Below are positions 21,727 to 31,687 of a stretch of DNA of 64,000 bases, piece by piece. Source of the stretch: Branchinecta lynchi. Its lineage: Eukaryota; Arthropoda; Branchiopoda; Anostraca; Branchinectidae. The notes beneath the pieces are model-generated. The model was not told the origin of the DNA. It was given only the letters and a program-made list of their open reading frames with translations, and made no database searches. Position numbers and translations under genes: made by a program. Location of the stretch: positions 4,671,790-4,735,789 of the forward strand of contig JAKZAP010000021.1 in NCBI GenBank assembly GCA_023053575.1, written 5' to 3'. The first letter of the stretch is position 1. Every line of letters begins with the position of its first letter.

Positions 21727-22500
21727 GCTATACCCCCGGGTTTAAAGAACAAACAGAATATCGGAAGTAGGGACTAAATTAGATAATAGATAATCAGATA
21801 ATAAGATAATCTGTTGTCACCAGATGGCCTATCTATTCCCCCCTCCCCTCCCGTCTTCCGTGCGTCGGTTCGGGAGGAATACTGGCAATCAGTTGTTTCG
21901 ATATCCTGCTAATTCTTCTACCCAATTTTTACGTAGTTTCATCCCATCATTTATTTCTGGTAAAACCTCGTAAGTGTATTAGTTAATTTTTTTCGTGTCT
22001 GTGCATATTTTCTAAATTTGTATTCCACTTCTAGCTCTTAGCTATTTGGAATAAACTTGATTGATTGATTGAAAAAAAAAAAACATTTTGACTTTGAAGC
22101 AAGTTGGACTCTTCATCCTTTTCAATCGTAGACATCGGGACTGGTCAAAATTTGGAACATAGTGTTGCGAGAGCAACACTTTGGTTTTTGTCGTGGTAAG
22201 GTTTCCGTAACTTTCCAGAATCAAAATACCATAGATGCCAATATACTAATTATTGAGAAACTATGTCATTGTTGCTATACCTCAGGGTTTAAAGAAAAAA
22301 CAGAATATCGGAATTATGGACTAAATTAGTTTTACAGCCAACTTACCTTTATCCTTTTCAGTCGTAGACATCGGGACTGGTGAAAGCTTGTAATATTATC
22401 TAATATAACCTAGTTGGTATTATAAAGCTGTCTATGACTTTCCTTGATCAGGATACCATAGATGCCACATTACTAATTATTGTGAAACCATGTCATTGTT
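21727..22500 (+). repeat. Two-unit tandem repeat interrupted by a LINE tail
   Basis: GGTTTAAAGAAMAAACAGAA, TCGTAGACATCGGGACTGG and CCATAGATGCC.A.ATACTA each occur twice, giving units of about 290 bp. Unit one is split by sequence ending ATTTGGAATAAACTTGATTG plus a short ATTG array and A-run (about 21790-22083), a LINE 3' end. Confidence 0.65.
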
Positions 22501-23290
22501 TTGTATTACTATTTGTATTCGTTGCGTAAAAACTTAATTCTCGTTTACAGTGAGCATCACGGTGGACCATTCTAGCATCTCATGAAAATGACAATGCTAT
22601 AGCAATCGATTTACACAGCCTAGCTAACATGTTTAGGACTAAATTGTTGGTTTATTGACGAAAGAAGGAAAAAGAAAGAGAGGAGCTTTACTTACCGATC
22701 TCGGATGCCCAAACAACAAAACATATAAGAAACTGATAAAACACAAAAACGACAAAATAAACAAGAGTAAAAGATACGGAGATAACTTTTTGTGTCGTTG
22801 AGCTTTATCATTAAGCTCCTGAAGTTACGTAGTTACATAAGGAGCTTAAAAATAATCGGACAATTCCCATTTTACGATAAGACAAAGGCAAATATAGCAT
22901 GAATTTACAGCATCTATAATCGTATCTGTGGTACTTGCATAAACACTATTTTTTCAGAGAATTAAAGTCACTTATCTGCTTGTCGCTAACCTGATTTCCA
23001 GCTTCTCCGCTAGTAATTAATGCCTTATCACAATGCTATTTTTTTTGTTTACATATGAGACAGACTTGTTCTACGATCTTTGCTCTTACATGGTCTGAAA
23101 TCCAAAAAGTTGCATATCACATAATTATGTTTAGGCGAGATTAGTTATCAAAATCCGTTATCAGGAAAGGGTGTATGATGATTCGCATAGCCTATTAATA
23201 AGCCTAAATTTATTTAATATTTTATCTGTGAATAGATATTTGATCATGCATGATTCATTAGCCAGTGTGAATAGTACTTCCGCTACAGTG
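22501..23290. other. Gene-free AT-rich intronic stretch
   Basis: No exon, inverted-repeat element or RNA gene was recognised. The region lies in the 11.9-kb intron between the TM exon and the juxtamembrane exon. Confidence 0.5.
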
Positions 23291-23299
23291 TTGTTGCCC

Positions 23300-24054
23300 T
23301 GTTTGATTGATTGATTTATTTTATTTATAACCCGTCAAATTTAGCGAAAGCACGAAGACGAAGTAAAAAAAAAAGAGAAAAAGAGTAAAAGAAAGAAAAA
23401 CACTAAAGAACTTACAAAATACACAATGTAACTTTTACCCTAAAACTAAACCGAGAAGGTTTTCCAGTCGTGATCAATATTTTGGTTATATGTTTTGATT
23501 TGTTTCTCCAGTATTGTATTTGACGGTGCAAAACGGATAAGTCAGCTACATTTTATTAGATCTATATTTCGGCCCTTCTTGGCAAGGGTCCTCTTCAGGC
23601 TCAAGCCCCTCTAGCTGGAAAGTGAACTACTGTTAATTTTGATAACGACAGGAAATTTTCGAGTTTCTCGTCCAAGAGGGGAGGCGCAATATATATTTTT
23701 GGAAAACGATAGAGTAGTGACCGGATTTGTTTCTTGTCAGATTTGGCGAGAAACTCCAAGAAGGGACGCGAGTACAGGACGTGGGGTAGGGCAACTGAAT
23801 TGTAGATTACTCGCGAAGGAAACATGTACTGGGAAAAAAGGAGAAATACTAAGGAAGATAAAGATTGCGAAGATTGAAGTGCAGTGAATTGCCCTTAGGA
23901 TCGCGGATCTGGAGGATCTGAAATCCGGGTTTAGTATGATATTCGTAGATCTGTCTGTAAAAATGTTAAGTAGGCTATCTGCCGAGGGTTTCACCTTGGC
24001 CACGTAGCAATAGTTTGTCGTGCAAGTACGGAGTAGCTCGGCACGTATAGGCAA
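23300..24054 (-). pseudogene. LINE reverse-transcriptase C-terminal relic
   Basis: The minus-strand peptides PSRVIYNSVALPHVLYS and KSDKKQIRSLLYRF resemble the region downstream of the RT palm in non-LTR elements (xSxxLPHxxYS, then helices with KxI..LL.R). They are followed by a stop. Another frame at 23737-24054 adds broken upstream sequence. At 23300-23340 the minus strand ends in a CR1-type tail (ATAAATAAAATAAATC). A hammerhead-like copy is inserted at about 23550-23615. Multiple frameshifts mean it is dead. Confidence 0.4.
23480..23620 (-). repeat. Hammerhead-like dispersed element, copy
   Basis: The minus strand contains CTGAAGAGGACCCTTGCC then AAGAAGGGCCGAAATAT, i.e. CTGANGA, a potential stem and GAAA. 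TATCCGTTTTGCACC follows downstream as in the sister copies. Confidence 0.6.
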
Positions 24055-24469
24055 TGGGTTCTAGCTAGAACCTCCCTGCGACCCCCCCTCCCCCCAGACA
24101 CTTTCAGTTTGTCCTACAAGTATGAAGTAGTTCGGCATATAGGTACTTTCAACGGGTTTCCGCCAACAATAAAAACTACCCTTTCCGCCCTTAAAAAAAC
24201 AGTACCACCACCACCACCATTGGTGGTTTCGCTGGACGTGTCATCGGGTGGTGTTGGGGAACGGATGCTGACGGGAGAATACGCATATTCGCATTAATAT
24301 GAAAGGCATGTAGTGAATTATAAATGTTGTATTTAATCCCATTAATCCCATCGGATGCACAACGAATTAGTCTTCTCAGCCGGGCTATGGACCTTTTGTT
24401 ATTAAGTTGTTTATTAAAATAACCTGAACTTAACCCTGGTGAATCCCCCGGCATAATACAAAAACTGGT

Positions 24470-24605
24470 GCCCTCCCCCCCCCCCCATATTTGATGGTGG
24501 AAAACGGATACGTCAGCTGAATTTTATTGGAGCTATATTTCGGCCCTTCTTGGCAAGGGTCCTTTTCAGGCTCTAAACCGCTCAAGTTGGAAAAACGAAC
24601 TTGTG
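24470..24605 (-). repeat. Hammerhead-like dispersed element, copy
   Basis: The minus strand carries GAGCGGTTTAGAGCCTG, AGGACCCTTGCC, AAGAAGGGCCGAAATATAGC and CAGCTGACGTATCCGTTTTC. The core reads CTGAAAA instead of CTGANGA. A C-tract precedes it at 24474-24486. Confidence 0.6.
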
Positions 24606-24790
24606 GGAAGCACAAAACTTAAGATTGTAGCCTAGCGTTAAAATTTTTAACTTCGTAAATTCCTTCGCGAGTCTTGCTTGGAGTTAAAAGGTGGCTGTGA
24701 TTTCGTTTTGGACAAGGCTGGTGTTTTTGCTACTCGATTGGGTCGTTGGTCGGGTTGAGATTTTTCTGGATTTGGATTGAATTCCGTTTT

Positions 24791-26403
24791 TATGGCACTT
24801 GCACTTCGGCCAAGTGCCATATAGCGATCGCAATTTCTGTCCGTCCGTCGGTCTGTCGGTCTGTCCAGGTTTTGCTAGTTCGGGCACTTCCACATAAGCT
24901 AGGACGATAAAACTTGGCAGGCGTATCAGCGACCCCAAATGATTAAGTTGGAAATAGTCACTTCCCCGATCCGAGCACCGTGGGGGGAGTGGAGGGAGGG
25001 GGAATCCGGAATCTTGAGGTATTTTTAACTTTTGAACGGGTGATCGGATCTCGATGAAACTTGATATTTGGAACGACCTCATGCCTCAGACGACCCACTT
25101 AAAATCCGGACCGGATCCGGTGACTTTTGGGGGGAGCTGGAGGGGGCAACCGGAAATCTTGGGAAACGCTTTGAGTGGAAGGATCGAGATGAAACTTGGT
25201 GGGAAGACACCTAGCAAACACTAGATACATCATTGACATAACCGAGCCGATTCGGGCACTGTGGGGGTGAGCGGAGGGAGGGGGAATCCGGAATCTTGAG
25301 GTATTTATAACTTTTGAACGGGTGATCGGATCTCGATGGAACTTGATATTTGGAAAGACCTCATGCCTCAGACGACCCACTTAAAATCCGGACCGGATCC
25401 GGTGACTTTTGTGGGAGCTGGAGGGGGCAACCGGAAATCTTGGGAAACGCTATGAGTGGAGGGATCGAGATGAAACTTGGTGGGAAGACACCTAGCAAAC
25501 ACTAGATACATCATTGACATGACCGAGCCGATTCGGGGAGTGGAGGGAGGGGAATCCGGAATCTTGAGGTATTTATAACTTTTGAACGGGTGACCGGATC
25601 TCGATGAAACTTGATATTTGGAATGACCTCATGCCTCAGACGACCCACTTAAAATCCGGACCGGATCCGGTGACTTTTGGGGGGAGTTGGAGGGGGCAAC
25701 CGGAAATCTTGGGAAACGCTATGAGTGGAGGGATCGAGATGAAACTTGGTGTGAAGACACCTAGGAAACACTAGATACATCATTGACATAACCGAGCCAA
25801 TTCGGGCACTGTGGGGGGAGTGGAGGGAGGGGGAATCCGGAATCTTGAGGTATTTATTACTTTTGAACGGGTGATCGGATCTCGATGGAACTTGATATTT
25901 GGAAGGGCCTCATGCCTCAGACGACCCACTTAAAATCTGGACCGGATCCGGTGACTTTTGGGGGAGCTGGAGGGGGCAACCGGAAATCTTGGGAAACGCT
26001 ATGAGTGGAGGGATCGAGATGAAACTTGGTGGGAAGACACCTAGGAAACACTAGATACATCATTGACATGACCGAGCCGATTCGGGCACTGTCGGGGGAG
26101 TGGAGGGAGGGGGAATCCGGAATCTTGAGGTATTTATAACTTTTGAACGGGTGACCGGATCTCGATGAAACTTGATATTTGGAAAGACCTCGTGCCTCAG
26201 ACGACCCACTTAAAATCCGGACCGGATCCGGTGACTTTTGAGGGGAGCTGGAGGGGAGAACCGGAAATATTGAAAAACGCTATGAGTGGAGGGATCGAGA
26301 TGAAACTTGGTGGGAAGACACCTAGCAAACACTAGATATATCATTGACATAACCGAGCCGTGCCTACTCGTAACAAGTGCCATATGAGCTCGTAGCTCTT
26401 GTT
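24791..26403 (+). mobile_element. Family A element, second complete copy
   Basis: The same 5' hairpin (ATGGCACTTG/CAAGTGCCAT), GTCC/GTCGG lead-in, five dimeric units and 3' CAAGTGCCAT...GAGCTCGTAGCTC TTGTT as 17291-18917. The third dimer is shortened. The similarity over about 1.6 kb is so high that recent duplication or transposition is likely. The left flank is again a T-run. Confidence 0.88.
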
Positions 26404-26478
26404 TTATAGAGAAAAGGTTGGGGTCAGAATTTCCTTTCACTGATGATGCCTTTCCATGTTTCTGGTAGTGAGTGAGTA

Positions 26479-26495
26479 CCCCCCCCCCCCCCCCC
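26479..26495 (+). repeat. Poly-C tract
   Basis: A run of 17 consecutive C. Other C or G runs at 29640-29656, 42411-42429, 52162-52178 and 52264-52275 mark several repeats in this genome. Confidence 0.9.
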
Positions 26496-26587
26496 TATAC
26501 AGTGTTAATAAACAGAGGTGAGCGCTACGTCAGCTGCCGCCAATTGTTTACATTTAACTCCCGTATGCACGGTCCGAACTGCATTTT

Positions 26588-27388
26588 AACAAGACCAAAG
26601 GTTTCGATGGGATCCCAAACATTTAAAGTTTGATCCAGACAACCTGGTCTTGTAGATATTCGGTCTTCGCAAGACTCCTTGAACATTTTTTCTATGGAGA
26701 TTTCGAAACAGAAGAAGGTCAATGGCTAATCGTCTGAGAAAACCAAATTCAAATATGGATTCACCATGTTTGTATTTACCCCTAGTAACTGACCAAATCT
26801 TCCTGCCTTACTTCTGCCAAATCTCCAGTTTCGACCGTATTGCGGGCAAACTACTTTTCCGACAAAAACTAAAGCTCAAAGACGAACTCAGCTTATCACC
26901 TTACCGGCCTATATCGAACATATCATGAACTTAACAAATTTTCCGTTTCCAACCGGATTCCAGGCGAAGTAAATGCCCGGGTAGAAAACGATTGTCAAAA
27001 GTGGATTCAGCATGTCTTCTAAATCGAACACCTAATCAACATTATATAAAACTTTTGCCTAAACTGTCCGGTTTCAGCCTGATTCCGGGTGAACTACTTG
27101 TCCGGCGAGAAAATAGTTTTCCTATTAATGTTCAGCATGTCTTCTTACCCTTAAATTGACTAGCTCATTAGCTGTTTAAAAAAAATGTGTTCGCCCCTCA
27201 ATTTGAAAACCCTCCCCACCCCTAATTGTTGAGCTACAGAGCCCATCTACGAACTCAACTTCTCCCTTGACCCAAACAGTCCTCACACCAACTGTCAGCG
27301 AAATATCTCTTTACCTTCGAGAGTTATAGTGCTTACAGACGGACAACTTTTCCATGTCATCTCTACTTACGTTTTGGGATCCAAAAAA
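26588..27388 (+). mobile_element. Family B element, copy
   Basis: Start AACAAGACCAAAGG with GGGATCCCAAAC, and end TTACGTTTTGGGATCC. Internal units are reduced in number. Repeat F (27388-27553) follows directly. Confidence 0.8.
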
Positions 27389-27553
27389 CCGGTTATGTAG
27401 ATTATTTCCCTGTTTTCGCTCTAAGTCAACGGGTCTCGGAAAAGGCTTAAAACAGCCAAAACCGTGGTTTATTTGTTGAAAGCACAGCCTAGTCTCAAGT
27501 ATTCAAATATTTTAAAATGCTGTAAGTTGAAGAATAAATAGTACGAGGGTCCT
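27388..27553 (+). repeat. Interspersed repeat F, copy 2
   Basis: Matches 21075-21245 from CCGGTTATGTAGATT through TATTCAAATATTTTAAAATG and ends GAGGGTCC directly at the TTAA of the next element. Confidence 0.6.
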
Positions 27554-27557
27554 TTAA

Positions 27558-27991
27558 AGGACAGCTCTTGCTTGTTCTACCTTTTATAATGTACCCAGCT
27601 CCCGTATAGAATAATAAGCTTCTAATATCTCCACGTTTCTCCATTGTTTCGTCTTTCCTCTACTAATTTTTATCGCTTTTTCGGCCGTGCCGAGTATTGC
27701 CCGTCACAAACACAGTTCGCCGAAATCTCAACGAACTCTTTCACACATCAGGACACGAGAATCTACTATTTTCTACTTCTTTTATTCTCTTAGTTTTCTC
27801 ACTTTTTGACACGGCGAAGTACAGTTGTCAAATGTTTTGCGCTCAGCCGCCCGTCGAAGAGCAGGAAGGCTGGATAGAGTCGACAAGCCCTAACAAGAAG
27901 ATCGCTAAATTTAGGTGGAAAGTAATGATATTTTCGAAAATGTTTCCGAAAATGTTAAAGTGAAAAGATCATTTCTAGTAAGAGTTGTGCT
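27558..27991. mobile_element. TTAA-flanked element, copy 2 (inverted)
   Basis: TTAA at 27554-27557 and 27992-27995. The left end AGGACAGCTCTTGC and right end GTAAGAGTTGTGCT are inverted repeats, in opposite orientation to 15235-15686. Shared interior: GAGCAGGAAGGCTGG, AACAAGAAGATCGCTAAATT. Its right end is about 100 bp upstream of a host exon. Confidence 0.8.
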
Positions 27992-28094
27992 TTAAAAGCG
28001 GCCGAATTGCTGTAATCGGTTCGGTGAGGTGGTGAATGTATAATTATCCAAAGCCGAAAATTCTGTTCGAGGATGCTGATAGATTTTTTTTCAG

Positions 28095-28203
28095 GCATTA
28101 TCGACATGAGCGAAAGTTGATGTGTCTTCTCTGGAAGATTGATATGCGTGACGTCATACCCATTATGAGCGACGCAAGACAGTACCATGAAGATTATATA
28201 TCG
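28095..28203 (+). CDS. Gyc76C-like: Receptor guanylate cyclase, exon iii (cytoplasmic juxtamembrane)
   Basis: Acceptor TTTTTTTCAG and donor GTAAGT. The exon supplies 1 nt to complete the Arg codon begun in the TM exon, then 36 codons in frame, ending in phase 0. The peptide HYRHERKLMCLLWKIDMRDV is the basic stop-transfer region followed by the family's conserved L-W-[KR]-[IV] motif that precedes the kinase-homology domain. The exact phase match across an 11.9-kb intron full of transposons is good evidence that the gene is intact. Confidence 0.9.
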
Positions 28204-28632
28204 GTAAGTTGCAGAATATTGCATTGTGCCACAAATTCCTGATTTTGGCATACCTGCTTAAGGTAAGGCAAGCTACAATTTTATTGACAAATTGTAAAAA
28301 AAACTCGAATACCATGAAAGTGACAGACATGCAAGTGGCATAAAAAATGACACTTCATTAATTCTGATTGATTTATAAACAGAACAAAATTAATTAAACC
28401 CTAAGGCTACCCTAAGGTGGTTACCCTATATAGAGAACTTCTAAAGGAAGTCGGAAATGTTTATTTGTGAAGCATTTAATACAAAATAAAGTATTAGAAG
28501 TGTACATTGTGCTTTAACATGGCGAGGGATTGGACTTTCAACTTTAGACTGAATTGTAGGCGTTCGGTAACATACTAAGCTTGTAAATCCCTGCATGGGT
28601 TTGTCCCACCCTTTCTCGATTGGTTAAACAAG

Positions 28633-28937
28633 GAGCGTGTTCCACCCTACTTACCGTAGTTATTACGCATGACGTCACGAATTCTGGCTTTTTGCCGTCA
28701 AGGCTGGAACGATTTATCTATTTTCCAACAGGATCTCACGCTAGGGGTGAATCCGACCAATCACGTTACAGAGATGCCTAGTTACTACACTTACTACGCT
28801 CCCGAGCAGGGTAAGCAAATAGTAACTATTAGTTACTATTCCGACAAGGTTGGAACAGTCAGCGTAGTAACTTTTCGTGAGGATGGAACGGAAATAGTAA
28901 CTAATAGTAATTATTGTTAGAAGGGTGGAACACGCTC
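28633..28937. mobile_element. MITE family D, copy 3 (intact, AAG duplication)
   Basis: Perfect terminal repeats GAGCGTGTTCCACCC / GGGTGGAACACGCTC, flanked on both sides by AAG. The interior carries the palindrome TGACGTCA and several AGTAACTA/TAGTTACT inverted motifs. At 305 bp it is the best copy for defining the family. Confidence 0.88.
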
Positions 28938-28979
28938 AAGGTCTCGGGACAAAGTGTACTCGGAAACGTGTTTTAGGGG

Positions 28980-29708
28980 ACTTCAAAATATTGCTATGTG
29001 TGTTCAGTCTTAGAATGACAACAAAACGCCCACAAACTTGTACCTCGCAATTTATATTCGTGTACGTATTTTGCATTTTCCGGTTTCATCGAGTAGGGTG
29101 CAATCAAAGCTTGGCACCTCAATTTCAATTTCCCTTTATTCAAGGAACACGCGACAGAAAAGACCGCTTCAGTTGAAATCCGCCGTCTTTTAACGAAATC
29201 TTTCGAGGATTTCTTCAGAACTCATGTCTGAAGCTAGTCCCCTCCCTCTCAAATGTCACTAAGCTTCAGGGCGCCCAAGGTAACCGCATTAACTCCACCA
29301 AGCCGACTTTTCACGGCAGCATCCGGATTCCGGACTGGTTGCTGATTCAGTTATCCCCCCCCCAAAAAAAAAGAAAATATTACCTGACAACACCGAGATT
29401 TAGTTTTCCAGAATTCTCCTTAGACTGGGGCCTAAAGCCAGAGCCCCTCCCTCGTCACTATCAGCACGCTGCTGGATGCCTCGGAAACCGTATTTTCTTG
29501 GCAGTTACCGGATTTTCGTCCTTTAAGGCTGTGAATTCAGTACCTCCCCCGCCCCCTCTCGTCGATTATAACACAGCATGTTCGTCTCGGCAACCGCGTT
29601 AACTCGTCTGAACCCAGTGATCTCCGTTTGAGGCCCCCTCCCCCCCCCCCCCCCCGCATCACCACACAGCAGGCCGCCCGCAGTAATCGTACTAACTGTC
29701 TTTTTTAG
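28980..29708 (+). other. Intron with C-tracts and imperfect repeats resembling the next exon's start
   Basis: Segments CACGGCAGCATCCGGATTCC (29309), TTGGCAGTTACCGGATTTTC (29495) and GGGCAGTTTTCCGGATTTC (29708) recur at about 190-210-bp spacing; the last includes the acceptor and first codons of the next exon. ACCGC.TTAACTC also occurs twice. C-runs lie at 29640-29656. Confidence 0.5.
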
Positions 29709-29915
29709 GGCAGTTTTCCGGATTTCTCCTCGTTTATGGATACGTTCAGAGGCTGTGGCATTCAATCGCCATGGGGGGAAACGGATTTTCCCGATCTGGG
29801 ATTTAAGAAGGTCTATACGCACATTGGGATCCATCGAGGCAATATCGTGGCAATCAAACGAATCCGGAGAAAGAACGTGGATCTTACGAGGAATATGAGG
29901 AAGGAATTACAGCTG
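29709..29915 (+). CDS. Gyc76C-like: Receptor guanylate cyclase, exon iv (start of kinase-homology domain)
   Basis: Acceptor TCTTTTTTAG and donor GTAAGA; 69 codons, phase 0 at both ends. The first part (GSFPDFSSFMDTFRG) is a variable linker. The second part, VYTHIGIHRGNIVAIKRI followed by RKNVDLTRNMRKEL, is the N-lobe of the kinase-homology domain. The family's G-x-x-x-G-N-x-V-A-[IV]-K motif is kept, including the Lys that in active kinases binds ATP. In this family the domain is a pseudokinase that couples ligand binding to the cyclase. The linker's 5' codons resemble repeats in the preceding intron. Confidence 0.9.
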
Positions 29916-30016
29916 GTAAGAAATATCCGATCCACCGAGCTCCTGTCTCCCATCCTCGCTATGACGATCGACAGTCGATTTCTTTTTTTTTGCATTTTAT
30001 AAGTAGTGAACTGATT

Positions 30017-30092
30017 GCTCCTCAGCCGGGACTTGAACCCATGACTCTCTGCTTACAAGGCAGTCGCTCTACCAACTGAGCTACCGAGGGGC
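30017..30092 (-). tRNA. tRNA-Thr(TGT)-like, SINE-borne
   Basis: Box A TAGCTCAGTTGGTAGAGC and box B GGGTTCAAGTCCC are canonical. The anticodon loop CTTGTAA places TGT at 30055-30057 (read on the minus strand). The acceptor stem closes with one mismatch (third pair C-A) and the anticodon stem has four pairs. It folds far better than the copy at 16692, but its flanks are shared with that SINE and no CCA is encoded. It may be the SINE's pol III head or a functional tRNA. Confidence 0.6.
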
Positions 30093-30429
30093 ATGTGAAC
30101 AGAGTTCGCAAACCACTACACTAATCTGGTAGAAGCCGGCCATAGGTACAGTGATCCCGCAGGAAGGCAATTTGCCTTCGGGCGGGAAGTATCACACACT
30201 AGAAGAAAACGCACAAAACAAAATAACAACACAGAAGAGAGAAAAATCTGTTCACTACTTATAAAATGTTTCCATCTCAAGGGCGTCTTCCCCATTAAAA
30301 TTATTTATTTGGTTTTCACCATGAGACCCCGTCTTGTGGGTCCTGGTATGTCTGCGTGGCTCCGACAATGGAGTCCTAGACTTATAAATTATATTCGAAA
30401 CTGATTATGGTTTATTGAATAAATATTCT

Positions 30430-30555
30430 TTGAGCCCAAGCTGACTCGTCAGGCCCCAGCCTGACGAGGACCCTTGCCAAGAAGGGCCGAAATATCGCTG
30501 ATGAAAAATCATAGCTGACGTATCCGTTGTAAACATTGTTTGAATAAATATGGTT
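30430..30555 (+). repeat. Hammerhead-like dispersed element, well preserved copy
   Basis: Reads CCTGACGAGGACCCTTGCC, AAGAAGGGCCGAAATATCGC, TGATGAAAAATCATAGC, TGACGTATCCGTTGTAAAC. CTGACGA fits the hammerhead CUGANGA box; GGACCCTT/AAGGGCC can pair as stem II with a 6-nt loop; CGAAA follows at once. A closed stem III (GCTGATGA/TCATAGC) and an AUC that could be the cleavage triplet come next. A convincing stem I was not found. A 10-bp hairpin CTCGTCAGGC/GCCTGACGAG overlaps the core. Confidence 0.6.
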
Positions 30556-30619
30556 TATTGGTCACGCACGGTACAAGTCCCTTGTGTAAAAGTGCCATCT
30601 ATGTCTTTTTTTTACTTTT

Positions 30620-31110
30620 ATATGGATAAATAGATAGATTTATTAATTGCTAAGTAGCCCGAGGGCCATGGCAACAAAAAATCACAAAAAAGTATCACAT
30701 ACTGGAAGAAAACGCACAAAACAAAATAACAACACAAAAGAGAGAAAAAGCTCCTCCTTAATCTTTCTCTTCTCTAATAACAATTTTCAAAATTTCTTTG
30801 TTATTTCCCTAATCCAAAAATCTACTTCTATGTTCCGTCGCTGTCCTCGGGAATCACCCAGTCTCTTAATCGTAGTAAAACATTCATTACTAACAACTGT
30901 AATTAACCATTCTTCATCAAACTCACTCACAGCGTACTGTTCTTTCCTCCAACCATTATCTCTCTCTCTTTACACTTCTACACTTGTCCCTTTTTTTCTT
31001 TCTTTTTTTCCTCTTTTTTCCAGTTCTTTTTTTATTGAGAAAACCTTTTACCTTTCACTAAATTTACTCATTTCAGTATGTGAACTGAACTGCAAAAAGT
31101 GACAGGGAAT
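30620..31110 (-). mobile_element. LINE 3' end (minus strand)
   Basis: In reverse, the sequence ends GCCATGGCCCTCGGGCTACTT...AATAAATCTATCTATTTATCC, the usual CR1/L2-type 3' UTR and microsatellite tail. The + strand frame of 151 codons here is low-complexity antisense sequence and not a gene. Confidence 0.55.
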
Positions 31111-31687
31111 TCAACCCTTGGATCAATCTAGTCTTTCAGTATAAATTCAGTGAATGAAAACTTCTATCCAGTCCTCCAAACTCTGTCAGTCTGGACGCTT
31201 CGGTTCACCATTCACTCCGTCCTGCACATTTACACATAAATTGATCCACACTTGTACAGTGAATATATTACGAAGGAGATGACTGAAAATCCCCAACTCT
31301 TTCTACCAGCGTTAGAGAGAAAAGTCAGAATATTAAAAGTCGTTTTCGAGGGAGTGGCTCCGTGGGTGGAATACATTTAAGGCAGGAACCTTCCGCTAGA
31401 GTGATATCTGGAACGCGATATCTTGAACCTCGCACATCTAAGAGACAAGCAGCTCCGATTTGGGCAGATAGACAATTTGTTGTTTTTTCTGGCCGAAAAA
31501 TTTAATTGTCTCCAGTGAAGTACTTAAAGCACAACTCTTACCAGAAATGATGTTTTCGCTATATGAACTGTCTCATAAAAAACATTTTCGAAAATATCAT
31601 TACTTTCCACCTGAATTTAGCGATTTTCTTGTTAGCGCTTGTCGACTCTACTCAGCCTTCCTGCTCTGAGCCTCGTTTTTGTTGCAT

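Larger units (their letters stand above)
30017..30605 (-). repeat. tRNA-Thr-derived composite SINE, copy 2 (rearranged)
   Basis: The minus-strand tRNA body and its GTAGTGGTTTGCGAACTCTG flank (30017-30185) match copy 1. The other shared blocks (GGGTCCTGGTATGTCTGCG at 30338 and ACGGTACAAGTCCCTTGTG at 30568) lie on the + strand. So the two halves are in opposite relative orientation compared with 16430-16805. A hammerhead-like element is inserted at 30430-30555. AAAACGCACAAAACAAAATAACAACACA occurs at 30205 and again at 30710. Confidence 0.65.

Noticed and set aside
30430..30555. A definite, active hammerhead ribozyme
   Set aside because: The CUGANGA, stem II and GAAA parts fit, but I cannot pair the sequence before CUGANGA with the sequence after the presumed AUC cleavage site, so activity is not claimed.
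30647..31102. 151-codon + strand ORF
   Set aside because: Low-complexity Ser/Leu/Phe sequence antisense to a LINE 3' UTR; no domain.
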